Shown here piece by piece: positions 21,448 to 30,881 of a DNA stretch of 64,000 nucleotides (positions are counted from its first letter, which is position 1; each line of letters starts with the position of its first letter). Below the pieces are notes generated by a model. The model was not told the DNA's origin, did not search any database, and saw only the letters and a list, made by a program, of their open reading frames with translations. The translations under genes were made by a program, and so were the position numbers. Source of the stretch: a virus; IMG/VR virus record IMGVR_UViG_3300037247_000961, positions 1-64,000 of that record, one strand, 5' to 3'.

Positions 21448-22380
21448 TTATTGTCTGATGTGGAGAAGCCTAGCAACTCTGAGAGCAATATCTCCAATCT
21501 TGTTTTGCTCCAAGCATGCCGTTTCGAATTGACCAAGAACCTTCGCCGCCCATATTGCTTGACTTTGGTTCTTGGCATTTAACCAAATAGTGGTCGCATA
21601 AGTAAAAACAATTATTCGAATGCTCTCTGGATTCACGTCCTTCAATTCTTTCAGCAGAGACCGAACCTTGATTGGAGAAAAATCTTGACTAAAGATACAA
21701 CGTGCTATGTCGAATGCTTCTGTCGACCCAACCGCCTCTCTTAGTAACTGTTTTGCAGTGTCAGTATCAATTGCATCATGGCATATTGACAAATTCATTA
21801 AAGCCCGCCGGGGCGAACCATCTGCGGTCTTGGCAAGTAATTCAATGATTTCGTCTGATGTCTCCCATTTCTCTTTGGATACGATCCCAGATAGCAATTC
21901 CTGCAATACGGCGACCCGCACAGGATCGAGCCTAAATTGAGCACAACGCGACCTGATAGTTGCAGGAACCTTTGTTAATTCGGTCGTGCAAAATACCCAG
22001 GTGACATGTTCCGGCGGCTCTTCCACATGTTTCAAAAGAGAATTCCAAGCTGCCTTGGATAGCATATGGCACTCATCCACGATGTAGCAACTGTGGCCGG
22101 ATTCGCTGAATGACCTGTAATGTGTAGTATCAGCAACTTTCCTCATCGCATCAATGCCGGTGTAGGTTGCCGCGTCGATTTCCATTATGCCCAAGCCTTC
22201 GCATCCTGACTTTTCAGCAATGATCCTGGCCAGGGTAGTCTTGCCTGTGCCCGGCGGGCCAGATAGTAAGAACGCCCTGGATGTTCCCTCCTTGACAACG
22301 CGCGCCAAATGGTTGGTGACGAGTTTCTGGCCAATCACTTCATCAAAAGATGTCGGGCGATATTTTGTATGCAGTGTCAT
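21448..22380 (-). CDS. AAA+ clamp loader subunit, RFC/gp44-like
   Basis: 310 residues. Walker A GPPGTGKT at 41-48, Walker B YIVDECH with DECH at 102-105, sensor-1 CTTEL, and the SRC motif (RSRC at 143-146) that reads neighbouring ATP sites in clamp loaders. This is the layout of RFC small subunits and T4 gp44, which load the sliding clamp at primer ends. No clamp or gp62-like partner was recognised in the window. Confidence 0.85.
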   Translation of the reverse strand: MTLHTKYRPTSFDEVIGQKLVTNHLARVVKEGTSRAFLLSGPPGTGKTTLARIIAEKSGCEGLGIMEIDAATYTGIDAMRKVADTTHYRSFSESGHSCYIVDECHMLSKAAWNSLLKHVEEPPEHVTWVFCTTELTKVPATIRSRCAQFRLDPVRVAVLQELLSGIVSKEKWETSDEIIELLAKTADGSPRRALMNLSICHDAIDTDTAKQLLREAVGSTEAFDIARCIFSQDFSPIKVRSLLKELKDVNPESIRIIVFTYATTIWLNAKNQSQAIWAAKVLGQFETACLEQNKIGDIALRVARLLHIRQ

Positions 22381-22396
22381 CGTTTCCCTCTAATTC

Positions 22397-22471
22397 TGGC
22401 TCCACGGGTAGGGCTCGAACCTACACTCTGCGGATTAACAATCCGCTGCTTTACCATTAAGCTACCGTGGA
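22397..22471 (-). tRNA. tRNA-Asn (anticodon GTT)
   Basis: 75 bases with perfect cloverleaf: acceptor TCCACGG/CCGTGGA, D-stem GCTT/AAGC, anticodon stem GCGGA/TCCGC with loop TTGTTAA, T-arm GTAGG-TTCGAGC-CCTAC, and encoded GCCA end. Located between the clamp loader and a methyltransferase gene. Confidence 0.95.
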
Positions 22472-22480
22472 TTATGAAAC

Positions 22481-23173
22481 TCAAAATAATCCTTTCTGAA
22501 CAGGTTTCGCTTCGACGACGAACATGTCCGGCTTCTTGCGGGCCTCCTTCAAACGTGAACATGCTATATCGAAATACTTTGAATCGATTTCTATTCCAAT
22601 AAAACAACGTCCCATGTTAACACAGGCAACCCCTGTCGATCCACTGCCCATGAAGGGATCAACCACAACCTTCTCATTTGGAATGAAGGTAAGGCACCAT
22701 TCCATAATTTCAATAGGCTTTTGCGTCGGATGAAAATTCCCATCTCGCCGCGATAAAGCTTTCCCTCGCGAATAGGTCTTGATACGCATGGCCTTCATCT
22801 GATTGGTCCACGCGACTTCCCCATCGGCTAACGAAAAATCCCGTTGCCCCTTGTCCCAAATTAACCATCGCATCGTTGGTGGCAAATAATCAGTGAAGTA
22901 ATTTCCCCCCCAAATAATTTGGAGATCACTCTGCTCTAGCATTAAATCAAAGATTTTTTGATCTGGGCGCTCTATGTCCCAACTGCTCTCGCCGTAATAC
23001 TTCCAGCCAAAGCTGCCCTTATGTTTGGCACGCGCCTCATCGGCGCCGATCCCATAGGGAGGGTCAGTGACTATCGCATCTATGTGCCCGAGGGCCGGGA
23101 GAATTTTCAGATTATCTCCTAGATAAATCGTGGAAGCCCCAATAACAACCCGCTTGATCCATGGATCGGTCAT
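22481..23173 (-). CDS. DNA methyltransferase (N4/N6 type)
   Basis: 230 residues. The catalytic DPPYG (motif IV) comes first and the SAM-binding DPFMGSGSTGVAC (motif I) last, giving the beta-class order. A FHPTQKP block lies between. Probably methylates adenine or cytosine amino groups in phage DNA against restriction. ATGA overlap with the second methyltransferase upstream; no restriction endonuclease is encoded nearby. Confidence 0.85.
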   Translation of the reverse strand: MTDPWIKRVVIGASTIYLGDNLKILPALGHIDAIVTDPPYGIGADEARAKHKGSFGWKYYGESSWDIERPDQKIFDLMLEQSDLQIIWGGNYFTDYLPPTMRWLIWDKGQRDFSLADGEVAWTNQMKAMRIKTYSRGKALSRRDGNFHPTQKPIEIMEWCLTFIPNEKVVVDPFMGSGSTGVACVNMGRCFIGIEIDSKYFDIACSRLKEARKKPDMFVVEAKPVQKGLF

Positions 23174-24018
23174 AACTTGAAGCCCTCCTGAACAGGCTTG
23201 GTGTATGAAAAATCCAGTGCGCCTTGCCGGTTGGCCTTTTCAATGTTTGTACAGGCCAAATCGAAGTATTTCGGGTCCAGCTCGATCCCGATAAATTTAC
23301 GTTCCATACGGACGCATGCTACTCCCGTAGCCCCGCCTCCCATGAAAGGGTCAATGACAACGTCACCCGGCGCTGTATGGACAGATAAGAATTTCTGCAC
23401 CAACTCCGGAGGCTTGTCGTTGGGGTGTACCTCCCCATAGCGTCTAGGCTTGGAAAATGAAACGATGTTCGGCATACTGCCTGGATTAGTGGACGAGCCC
23501 CCACCGGGCCACGCAATTTTAGATCCCTCCCGCATGCCCACAATGATAAGCTCGTGCTGCCGGCGGTAACGCCATCCGGTGCCGGGATTCTTCTTGTCCC
23601 AAATCACCATATGAAAAAAGGTCATTCCCTTTTCGTTCATGCGGTCGCTGATCCAGGTATAAGATGGATCACCTTCAGCGCCCCCGCCCATTGAGCAATA
23701 GCATGCCGCGGAGAAATCCTTCTTGAGAAGCCGTGCCGCATGGATCAAAGTGCCATCGATCACGTGGCGCATGGCTGCCTTATCATCGTTCTCAATCGCC
23801 GCTTGGGCTTGAATGTCACCTTTGCGCGTGCTTGTGCCATCGGTGAACGGTAGCGAATAGCCCCTGGTCGAGTTCAGCGTAGCGAATCCCTTAGCGTTGT
23901 TCTCGTTGCCATACGGCGGGTCTGTCCAGACCATATCCACGGATTCATCCGGCAAGCCGGCCATGACTTCCAAAGAGTCCCCCAGGTATAGCGTGCAATC
24001 TCCTATGACTTTTTGCAT
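23170..24018 (-). CDS. DNA methyltransferase (N4/N6 type)
   Basis: 282 residues from the ATG at 24018 (GAAGGCGG upstream, right after the previous stop). DPPYGN near the N-terminus and DPFMGGGATGVACV near the C-terminus mark a beta-class amino-methyltransferase. It is related to but distinct from the next gene, so the two probably recognise different sites. Confidence 0.85.
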   Translation of the reverse strand: MQKVIGDCTLYLGDSLEVMAGLPDESVDMVWTDPPYGNENNAKGFATLNSTRGYSLPFTDGTSTRKGDIQAQAAIENDDKAAMRHVIDGTLIHAARLLKKDFSAACYCSMGGGAEGDPSYTWISDRMNEKGMTFFHMVIWDKKNPGTGWRYRRQHELIIVGMREGSKIAWPGGGSSTNPGSMPNIVSFSKPRRYGEVHPNDKPPELVQKFLSVHTAPGDVVIDPFMGGGATGVACVRMERKFIGIELDPKYFDLACTNIEKANRQGALDFSYTKPVQEGFKL

Positions 24019-24019
24019 G

Positions 24020-26440
24020 TCAACCGCCTTCATTTGGGCTTTCATCTTCGATCACCGAATCCCAATCGGTTTTCCCGTACTGCTCTTCCCATAAGGAACG
24101 GGCCTTTTCCAATGGAGGAAGGTGATACCAACGCGCACGGCGATGCACCCAACGGGAATAGTGTTCTTCCTGAATTTCATAACTCGTTTTCCTGGACGAG
24201 GTTGTGATGCAAGGGCAAACCTTACTCAAGAAACGGCCCATCGCCGTTGCGTTGCCGCGCTTAGTAATATTGAACCGCTTCACCTCGGCGACATAATCAT
24301 TGACCAAATGCTCAACGGGCAAATCGGTTTGCCATTCATCGCCGTTGGTAATGGTACAACCGTTTAGCAGTTTTTGATACCACCATTCCTCAACCACTGA
24401 TAAACTCAGAAGCTTCTGCTCCCGGAGGGCTGGTGTATTTGGTACATGCCGAACTTCGAAGTCCTCGATGTCCATGGTTCGAAGGTAGTTAAGGAGCGCC
24501 TTGTAACCAGAATTCTCGTCCTTCTTATCCGTACTCTCCTTGCCATCCTTGTCAATCTTGCGTTCCATCTGCTCTGTGATGGCGCGGAAATAGTCAATAT
24601 TTTGCTTCTTCGCATCTCCCACGTCCACCATAAAGAAGCGCCGCTCATCGCCGCCCGCTGGAATCACGTGCAAGTCGTTCGATGCCATTATCAGATGGAT
24701 GCAGTTCGGTGCCATCTCCACGTCAATTCCCTTGGCTTCAATGGCCATTTGTTCCTCGGTGACCAATGTCTTGAGAATCGACTCGTGTTTTTTATCGCCT
24801 GCGAAGAAAGCCTCATCGGCAAAGAGCACCACAAGATCGCGCAGATGGCTATTGAAGTTACCGACCAAGTGCCCAGAGTTGCTGATCTGCATATAGTGAC
24901 GCCCAAACAGCTTCCCGAATGTATGAGCAAAGAAGGACTTGCCCACGCCGCGGCCTCCGCGCAGAACAATGGCCACGAGCCCAGGACGCTCGGGATGTTT
25001 CACGGCGCGTGCCATCCAGTTCAGGAGGTATTCATAATAAACCTCGTTGCCACCACACACGTTTTCACGAACGTGGTCCAAGAACAATCCACATTCGCCA
25101 GGCACCGATGTCACCGAAAAACCTCGCCACAGATTGTAGACATCATCGGGCAACGTGACCTCGGGAGCAAACGCTATAGCGCTATACTGGCGCCGATGCT
25201 CATTCTCCAGCCACCATTTTCCAGCCGGCATGTACTTCGGATTATTGAACTTATCAGTGCCGATTTGGACTCTTTTGTTGTTGTAGGCGTCCTTGAACGT
25301 ATTAAAGGTCTGCCGGGTGAGGCGTTTTCGATCCAACGAATGATCATGCTGGTCACTGATGACCAGACATTTTCCACCATAGTTTTGCACAACAGCATAT
25401 TTATTGTTGAATTTATGGAGCCATGGATCGATGGCATGGAACTTGGCAGACTCGATCTGTTTAATTGCATACTTTTCGATGTGACCCTTTTTCTCTAGAA
25501 CGGATTCACTGATGCCCCATGCAGAGTCCGTTATAATTGCGAAAATCACATCGTCGGGCACGCCTCGGCGGAGCGTGCCACAAACAAAATCGAACAGCCA
25601 AGCCGACCGACTGTTGTCACCTTTCTTTGGCTCATCAGGATGCTTCCCTTGGCCCATGATCACCTTGATGCGCTCCTCCACACCCCACTCGTCCAATTCG
25701 TCCGTGCTATCTATGCGGTCGATGTTACCAGAGATGGTTACGATCTGTGAGGCATTGCTATCAAAGATGGTTTCCCCCTGCCTCTGAACACTTTGTGCCG
25801 CAATAAATGCCGATAAGGGATACGCCACATCATCAAACTGAACGCATACCGCCAACGTAGGCACCCTCCCTTTCTTGATCTTGCGTGCATCGGGGATGTT
25901 CATCGTGTTTGGCAACCGCATGATGCGGTCGATGTTGTGACAGTTGTCGGCACCGAAACGCAGCTCAAGCTGAACGTTATACCGCTTGGCGTCCTCCCCC
26001 TTGGGCAAGTCCCCATCGATCTTGATCGGATCTTCCAACTTCCAAAAAGCCTGATAGCCTCCGCCACTGAAGATGATGACGGTCGGCTTCGGAACTCCAT
26101 CTGGTAAATTGTTGGTAAGTACATCGAGTGCTCGTTTGCGCTCCGCGTCCAAATCTTCGCCGGCGCGGGGGTCGATGTCGATGTGGAACCAATCAACCGA
26201 GAGAATATCTTCACGATCAGCTTTTTTCGTCAAATCCCTCATCGGCGAATTGACATGGAAGTACAGGTTGCGCTTTCCATTGTATTCATTGATCCATTTG
26301 AGCAGGGCGTCCTCCGTCTTTGGGTAAAACGTCCGGGTTTCTATACCCTTCTTGTTCACACAAATCGCCGTCAGAACCCACGGGCCTTCCGGTGCCCAGC
26401 GGCGCAAAAAATCAATTGTTTTTTCATTGTCTTGTTTCAT
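24020..26440 (-). CDS. primase-SF3 helicase fusion
   Basis: 806 residues. The N-terminal third has an archaeo-eukaryotic primase-type core: HIDIDP (acidic residues about 88 and 90), SGGGYQAFW and the NIDRIMRLPNTMN block. The C-terminal half is a DUF5906/D5-like superfamily 3 helicase with Walker A GGRGVGKS near residues 495-502, acidic LFADEAFF and MASNDL. Such proteins prime and unwind at phage origins. TAATG overlap with the HTH gene upstream. Confidence 0.85.
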   Translation of the reverse strand: MKQDNEKTIDFLRRWAPEGPWVLTAICVNKKGIETRTFYPKTEDALLKWINEYNGKRNLYFHVNSPMRDLTKKADREDILSVDWFHIDIDPRAGEDLDAERKRALDVLTNNLPDGVPKPTVIIFSGGGYQAFWKLEDPIKIDGDLPKGEDAKRYNVQLELRFGADNCHNIDRIMRLPNTMNIPDARKIKKGRVPTLAVCVQFDDVAYPLSAFIAAQSVQRQGETIFDSNASQIVTISGNIDRIDSTDELDEWGVEERIKVIMGQGKHPDEPKKGDNSRSAWLFDFVCGTLRRGVPDDVIFAIITDSAWGISESVLEKKGHIEKYAIKQIESAKFHAIDPWLHKFNNKYAVVQNYGGKCLVISDQHDHSLDRKRLTRQTFNTFKDAYNNKRVQIGTDKFNNPKYMPAGKWWLENEHRRQYSAIAFAPEVTLPDDVYNLWRGFSVTSVPGECGLFLDHVRENVCGGNEVYYEYLLNWMARAVKHPERPGLVAIVLRGGRGVGKSFFAHTFGKLFGRHYMQISNSGHLVGNFNSHLRDLVVLFADEAFFAGDKKHESILKTLVTEEQMAIEAKGIDVEMAPNCIHLIMASNDLHVIPAGGDERRFFMVDVGDAKKQNIDYFRAITEQMERKIDKDGKESTDKKDENSGYKALLNYLRTMDIEDFEVRHVPNTPALREQKLLSLSVVEEWWYQKLLNGCTITNGDEWQTDLPVEHLVNDYVAEVKRFNITKRGNATAMGRFLSKVCPCITTSSRKTSYEIQEEHYSRWVHRRARWYHLPPLEKARSLWEEQYGKTDWDSVIEDESPNEGG

Positions 26441-26778
26441 TATTTCTCCCAATAACTGAGCAATTCTTCACACGGCACCAAGCCACGCTCCATTTTGTTG
26501 ATCCACCAACGGGATCGACCCAACTGGCGAGCAACTTTCTCTTGAGACGTGCCGGCACGGCGCCTGTACAGCAAACACCGCTCATACATTTGCAGAGGCC
26601 TAACGGAGCGAATTGAGGGTCCGTCATCGTCATCCCGCTCCCATCGACCATAAATAAATGGGGTTGTATCGAGACGCTTCGCGGCACTGGCCTGTGTTTC
26701 TTTCCGGCGACGCCTATCTGTGATTAAGCGTTCACCACAGGACAACAGTCCCAATGGTCCCAGTCTCTTTGGAGGCAT
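26440..26778 (-). CDS. protein with two HTH segments
   Basis: 112 residues. Two XRE-like helix-turn-helix segments: RKETQASAAKRLDTTPFIYG and AGTSQEKVARQLGRSRWWIN. The stop overlaps the start of the primase-helicase gene. It may regulate the replication operon or assist at the origin. Confidence 0.65.
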   Translation of the reverse strand: MPPKRLGPLGLLSCGERLITDRRRRKETQASAAKRLDTTPFIYGRWERDDDDGPSIRSVRPLQMYERCLLYRRRAGTSQEKVARQLGRSRWWINKMERGLVPCEELLSYWEK

Positions 26779-27164
26779 GTGATTAGACCCTCTTTCTTTA
26801 TACCATTGGTCCAGCGCGCGCGCGCGACCTCATATAAACCCTTGCGAGTCAAAAAACCGACATAATTCTTTGCATCACGGCCCGTAAATAGAAGCCATTC
26901 CCGTTGGACTTGGAGAAGCAACCAAGCATTACCCCCGGCCATGTAACGCTTCTTGAGCCATCGCCTCTGGGCAACGGTGAAATGGTCTAAAGTGACCGGA
27001 GTATCTTCTCCCTTGGGCCACGCTCGGCGCCACTTTAACTCAATCCATCCTTCAATGTAATTAACGTCCGGGCATCCCATCACACCGACGCGGTTTTCAA
27101 CTGGGATGGCATGTAGGGGCTTGAGCAGGCGAATGATCTTGGCGCGTTGTGTGCTTTCACTCAC
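26724..27164 (-). CDS. possible PD-(D/E)XK nuclease
   Basis: About 146 residues from a GTG at 27164 (TTG at 27173 possible). GCPDVNYIEGWIELKW places a PD and an ExK at the spacing of the PD-(D/E)XK nuclease core, followed by AQRRWLKK like the helix after it in VRR-NUC and related small phage nucleases. Could act in recombination or DNA processing. Overlaps the next gene by 55 bp. The assignment is motif-level only. Confidence 0.5.
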   Translation of the reverse strand: MSESTQRAKIIRLLKPLHAIPVENRVGVMGCPDVNYIEGWIELKWRRAWPKGEDTPVTLDHFTVAQRRWLKKRYMAGGNAWLLLQVQREWLLFTGRDAKNYVGFLTRKGLYEVARARWTNGIKKEGLITCLQRDWDHWDCCPVVNA

Positions 27165-27603
27165 GATGCACAACCGTTATCTTCACACCACAATCATCAA
27201 GGATGCGCTTCGCCCGTGCGACGTTCATCTTATGCTCAGCGGTGAGTGTCCGTTCCGAATGGTCTGACCATACTACCTCGGACAAACCCCAAGACGCAAT
27301 ATGTTTCGCACATTCTTTGCACGGCGGGCGTGTCAAGAAAATAGTATAACCTTCGATGTCCTCGGCCGCATGTTTGATGGCGTTCATCTCAGCATGGATC
27401 ACACGGTCATATTTTTCCGCGCGGTCCTCATACCACTCGACTCGGTCCTCCATGCTTTTGGGGAATCCGTTGTAACCTTCCGAGCAGACGGTTTTGTTAT
27501 GGCGAATGATGACTGCGCCACACTTCGTCGACGGATCGCGAGAACGTATAGCGACAACAGCCGCCTTGTGAAGTTGCCACTCATTGTATCCGGGTCTCAT
27601 CAA
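27157..27603 (-). CDS. dCMP deaminase
   Basis: 148 residues. Zinc site HAEMNA (H70, E72) and PPCKEC (C95, C98) as in deoxycytidylate deaminases, plus the usual N-terminal SRDPSTKCGAVI. Converts dCMP to dUMP. It sits in the nucleotide/replication module with RNR, the HD phosphohydrolase and the thymidylate synthase homologue. Confidence 0.9.
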   Translation of the reverse strand: MMRPGYNEWQLHKAAVVAIRSRDPSTKCGAVIIRHNKTVCSEGYNGFPKSMEDRVEWYEDRAEKYDRVIHAEMNAIKHAAEDIEGYTIFLTRPPCKECAKHIASWGLSEVVWSDHSERTLTAEHKMNVARAKRILDDCGVKITVVHRE

Positions 27604-28874
27604 TTTACCTCCGCAAACATACCAGCGTCCATCTGTATTCGCTTTCTAGCCATGTCCGCATATTCCGGGTTCAACTCAATCAGGATGGCACTGCGCTTGA
27701 GCCGGTCGGCAACCAGCCCCGTGGTCCCGGCTCCACCGAAGGGATCAAGCACGGTGCAGGGCACCTCTGCCAAGCCGCAGTCGCATGATGGGCTCCAGCC
27801 GACTATCTGCGTTTTGTAGCGATCACCAGCTTGTGTGCGGTCGCCGCCGTCTCGGTCTCGTGTTTTACCACGATCAAAAGCACTGCCCTTAAGATCATCG
27901 CGCAACTCGGTTGTTCTCTCCACGTCTCGCATCCACAGCGCCCCGCACTTCGGACAGCAACCTTTCTCACTCGTGCCCGCCTTGATACAGGGCTCGATCA
28001 GCGCCGGGGGGAAAGTGGCAAAGTGGGCACCAGGGAAAGGTTGCGTGGCCACGGTCCAAACATTGCGTATGTTGCGACCTAACTTCTCCTGCCGCATAAG
28101 TTTCTCGTGTTGATTATTAAGTGTCTTTTTATGTGACCGATTACCTGTTAATGTATCCTTAGGTCCACCTGTCTGGTTCTCAAAGTTGGGTTGGCTTAGG
28201 CGCGCAATCGAAACATCACTATAGGGCTCTTTCACAGCTTCAACGTCGTAGTAATACCGCTGCGACTTCGCCAATAGATATATCTTCTCGTGGCTTGACG
28301 TAGGTCGGTCAGTGACACTCTCGGGCATGGGATTCGGCTTGTGCCAAATAATCTCCGAGCGCAGCCACCAACCGTCCGCTTGCAAGGCCAGTGCCACACG
28401 GGCAGGCATCATGCAAAGGTCTTTTTCTTTAAAAGTGTCATTTCTTGTTCGTTCCAATACCGACAATCCTCGATTGGCGGATTCACAATCCAGCCCCCTA
28501 GCATTTCCAAGTGACGCATCAGCATTGTCTTTTTGCCAAGCACGAGAACGCTGTCCCCTGCCGTAAATATCTCCAAGATAGGCATGTTCCTTTCCTCCAT
28601 GTCCGCTACCGCCCTTTGCAGGATTACGGTAATAACTATCCCCAAGATTGAGCCAAACCGTTCCATCCTTCCGCAATACTCTACGCACTTCCTGAAACAC
28701 ATTGACTAATGCATCAATATAATCTTGAGGTATTTGTTCAAGGCCTATCTGCCCATCCACACCATAATCCCGTAAACCCCAATAAGGCGGACTTGTGACG
28801 ACACAATGCACAGACTCATCCGCCAAACTAGAAAGCTTCTCTTTGGCATCTCCGACAAGAATTTTTACGCTCAT
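27600..28874 (-). CDS. DNA methyltransferase, SPPYWGLRDYG type
   Basis: 424 residues from the ATG overlapping the polymerase stop (ATGA). TSPPYWGLRDYG is the S/DPPY motif of N4-cytosine or N6-adenine methylases, and DPFGGAGTTGLVA the SAM-binding motif at the C-terminus. Residues about 310-380 hold a Cys pair (CCPKCG) and a second CDCG, a probable zinc ribbon in the target-recognition part. Third methyltransferase of the window. Confidence 0.85.
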   Translation of the reverse strand: MSVKILVGDAKEKLSSLADESVHCVVTSPPYWGLRDYGVDGQIGLEQIPQDYIDALVNVFQEVRRVLRKDGTVWLNLGDSYYRNPAKGGSGHGGKEHAYLGDIYGRGQRSRAWQKDNADASLGNARGLDCESANRGLSVLERTRNDTFKEKDLCMMPARVALALQADGWWLRSEIIWHKPNPMPESVTDRPTSSHEKIYLLAKSQRYYYDVEAVKEPYSDVSIARLSQPNFENQTGGPKDTLTGNRSHKKTLNNQHEKLMRQEKLGRNIRNVWTVATQPFPGAHFATFPPALIEPCIKAGTSEKGCCPKCGALWMRDVERTTELRDDLKGSAFDRGKTRDRDGGDRTQAGDRYKTQIVGWSPSCDCGLAEVPCTVLDPFGGAGTTGLVADRLKRSAILIELNPEYADMARKRIQMDAGMFAEVN

Positions 28875-30865
28875 TTTGCTTCGCCCCAACTTGGACCGAT
28901 TTCCACGTCCACCTTGAACGGGACAAGTGCGGGTATAGTGTTCCGCATAATGCCGGCTATATGTTCACCCTCGGCGCGATCCGCAACAGAGTTGCCCGCT
29001 TCATCATGCACCTGGAGCATCAACCAATAGCCAGCAGCATCGATTTCCACGATGGCTTTCTTCATTTGATCTGCGGCAGAACCTTGAATCACTCGGTTAA
29101 AAGACTTATGCGTCCATACATACTTGTTCCCTTCCTTGACAAAATGAAGGTGCCGGCCAAGGATCGTAGTCACATAACCTCGTTTGTTAGCACGCTTCTT
29201 TGCAGCATTGGCAACTTTGCGAATGAACGGTGCATGCTCATCAAACTTGTCAAGGATGACCTGCCCTTCCACGCCAGCGGCGCGCCATACGAATCCTTCA
29301 CCAAGTTCATCATGCAAAGCATCGGCCTCTCCCTGAGTTTCGAAATGCTGAATTTTACGATTATCCCAGTTTCCCCAGGCACATGCCCAACGGGTAGAAA
29401 GTTTCAGTTGGTCACAAAGATGTGCTCCACCTTCACCATAACACAGCCCAAGGTAAATCGTTTTGGCGGGGTAGCGGTCCAAGCCTGTCAATTTTGCCAT
29501 CATGGCATGATTATCGAGCGTCGGGTCGTCGTGGTAGCGTTGCGCCATTTCCTTGGCACCAGGGAAGTCCATCAGCGCTGCAAAGTGTGTCGTCCAACGA
29601 GGCTCCTGTTGGCTGTAATCTGCAACACACCACTGTGCACCTTCCTCCGGGAGGAATATTTTTCGCCACTCGCCGGCAATCTCCGGATCTTTCTCCGGGT
29701 TGGGCTGTTGCTGCAAGTTAGGGTTCGTGGCTGAAATGCGGCCGTAGCGAACGCCCTTCTGTTCACCTGTTTCCGACTCTCGGGCAACCGGGTTAAAGGT
29801 GCAGTGGATTCGGCCATTTGTCATATGAGACCGCATCGATGCAGCGAAGGTCGTGCGCAGCTTGTTCACTTTGCGTGCACGGCCCAAGGCCTTAGTCACG
29901 GGATGATCCACCATCCCGAACACTTCCTGGGACACGCTCTTTTTACCGTTGCTTGTCGTGGGCAACTCGATCCCAATATACTCCAGCGCTGGAACCAAGG
30001 ACTCCGCCTTCCAGACGTTGCCTACTTCGATGTTAACGCCGGTCGCCGTCCGCACATAGTCCAGGGCCTTGGCCTCTTGCTTAAGTGACCAATCCTCAAT
30101 TTGTGATAGCTTATCCTGATCAATCCGAACGCCGCGGCGCCGCATGCGAACGAGTACGGGTAAGACGCGACTTTCCAGATCGTAAATACCCCAGAGATCT
30201 TTCTCTTCTATCTGGCGCTCCTGTTGTCTTAGGATAAGCAGGGGCTGCCGTGCGTCGGCCTCGGCGTATTTCCCAACGTAGCGGGCCGGCAGGCGCCACA
30301 GGCCCCCTTTGGGGTCTACCCCATAGGCCGAAGCCGCCTCCCTGAGTTTCGTTTCGTCTTTGCCAGGCCGCCCGTGACGTTCGGCAATGTTCTGGAGGCT
30401 GTAGGAGTTGTGCAGTTCATAAATCAAAGGATCAGCAATTTGAATATCCCTAAAGAATCGTATGGCAGGGAAATTGATTCCAGCTTCCCAAAAATAGTCC
30501 AGGTCATAGCTCAAATTCATTCCTACAATGTCACCGTCGAACGTGGCTCCTTGTTCCCGCATGTACCCGAGCACTTGCTCCTTGTCCAAGTTGTCGCCGC
30601 CTTCGTGAGCGAAGGGGAGATAGTAGGAAGGCCCATCCTCAATGGCGAAGCTAATGCCCACCATGTAGGCGCCGCGGCGTACCCCAACCCCCAATTCCTT
30701 GAGATGGCGGTCGTTGGTTTCACTATCAATGCCAACGCGCTTTGCGCCCTTCCACGATGGCAAATCGCTCATGGACGGAAGCTTCCAATTGCACTCTGGC
30801 TCAATCAAAGGCAACTGCAGAGGCTTAAGCTGCATCCCAATGCGGCCATCGAGGACGTCAGGCAT
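28871..30865 (-). CDS. family A DNA polymerase
   Basis: 664 residues from the ATG at 30865 (GAGAGGAACC upstream). A 3'-5' exonuclease starts with GIDSET (D47, E49). The polymerase part has motif A VADYSQQEPR, the YLGLCYGEGG block of motif B and motif C LQVHDE near residue 620. No 5'-3' exonuclease domain, as in most phage replicative family A enzymes. It copies phage DNA and probably works with the primase-helicase and clamp loader. Confidence 0.95.
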   Translation of the reverse strand: MPDVLDGRIGMQLKPLQLPLIEPECNWKLPSMSDLPSWKGAKRVGIDSETNDRHLKELGVGVRRGAYMVGISFAIEDGPSYYLPFAHEGGDNLDKEQVLGYMREQGATFDGDIVGMNLSYDLDYFWEAGINFPAIRFFRDIQIADPLIYELHNSYSLQNIAERHGRPGKDETKLREAASAYGVDPKGGLWRLPARYVGKYAEADARQPLLILRQQERQIEEKDLWGIYDLESRVLPVLVRMRRRGVRIDQDKLSQIEDWSLKQEAKALDYVRTATGVNIEVGNVWKAESLVPALEYIGIELPTTSNGKKSVSQEVFGMVDHPVTKALGRARKVNKLRTTFAASMRSHMTNGRIHCTFNPVARESETGEQKGVRYGRISATNPNLQQQPNPEKDPEIAGEWRKIFLPEEGAQWCVADYSQQEPRWTTHFAALMDFPGAKEMAQRYHDDPTLDNHAMMAKLTGLDRYPAKTIYLGLCYGEGGAHLCDQLKLSTRWACAWGNWDNRKIQHFETQGEADALHDELGEGFVWRAAGVEGQVILDKFDEHAPFIRKVANAAKKRANKRGYVTTILGRHLHFVKEGNKYVWTHKSFNRVIQGSAADQMKKAIVEIDAAGYWLMLQVHDEAGNSVADRAEGEHIAGIMRNTIPALVPFKVDVEIGPSWGEAK

Positions 30866-30881
30866 AATGGTTCCTCTCGGG

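Noticed and set aside
22377-22607. Minus-strand frame across tRNA-Asn
   Set aside because: It runs through the tRNA and the end of the methyltransferase gene in another frame.
26724-26778. Frameshift joining the HTH and nuclease-like genes
   Set aside because: The 55-bp overlap can be explained by independent starts; no slippery sequence was seen.
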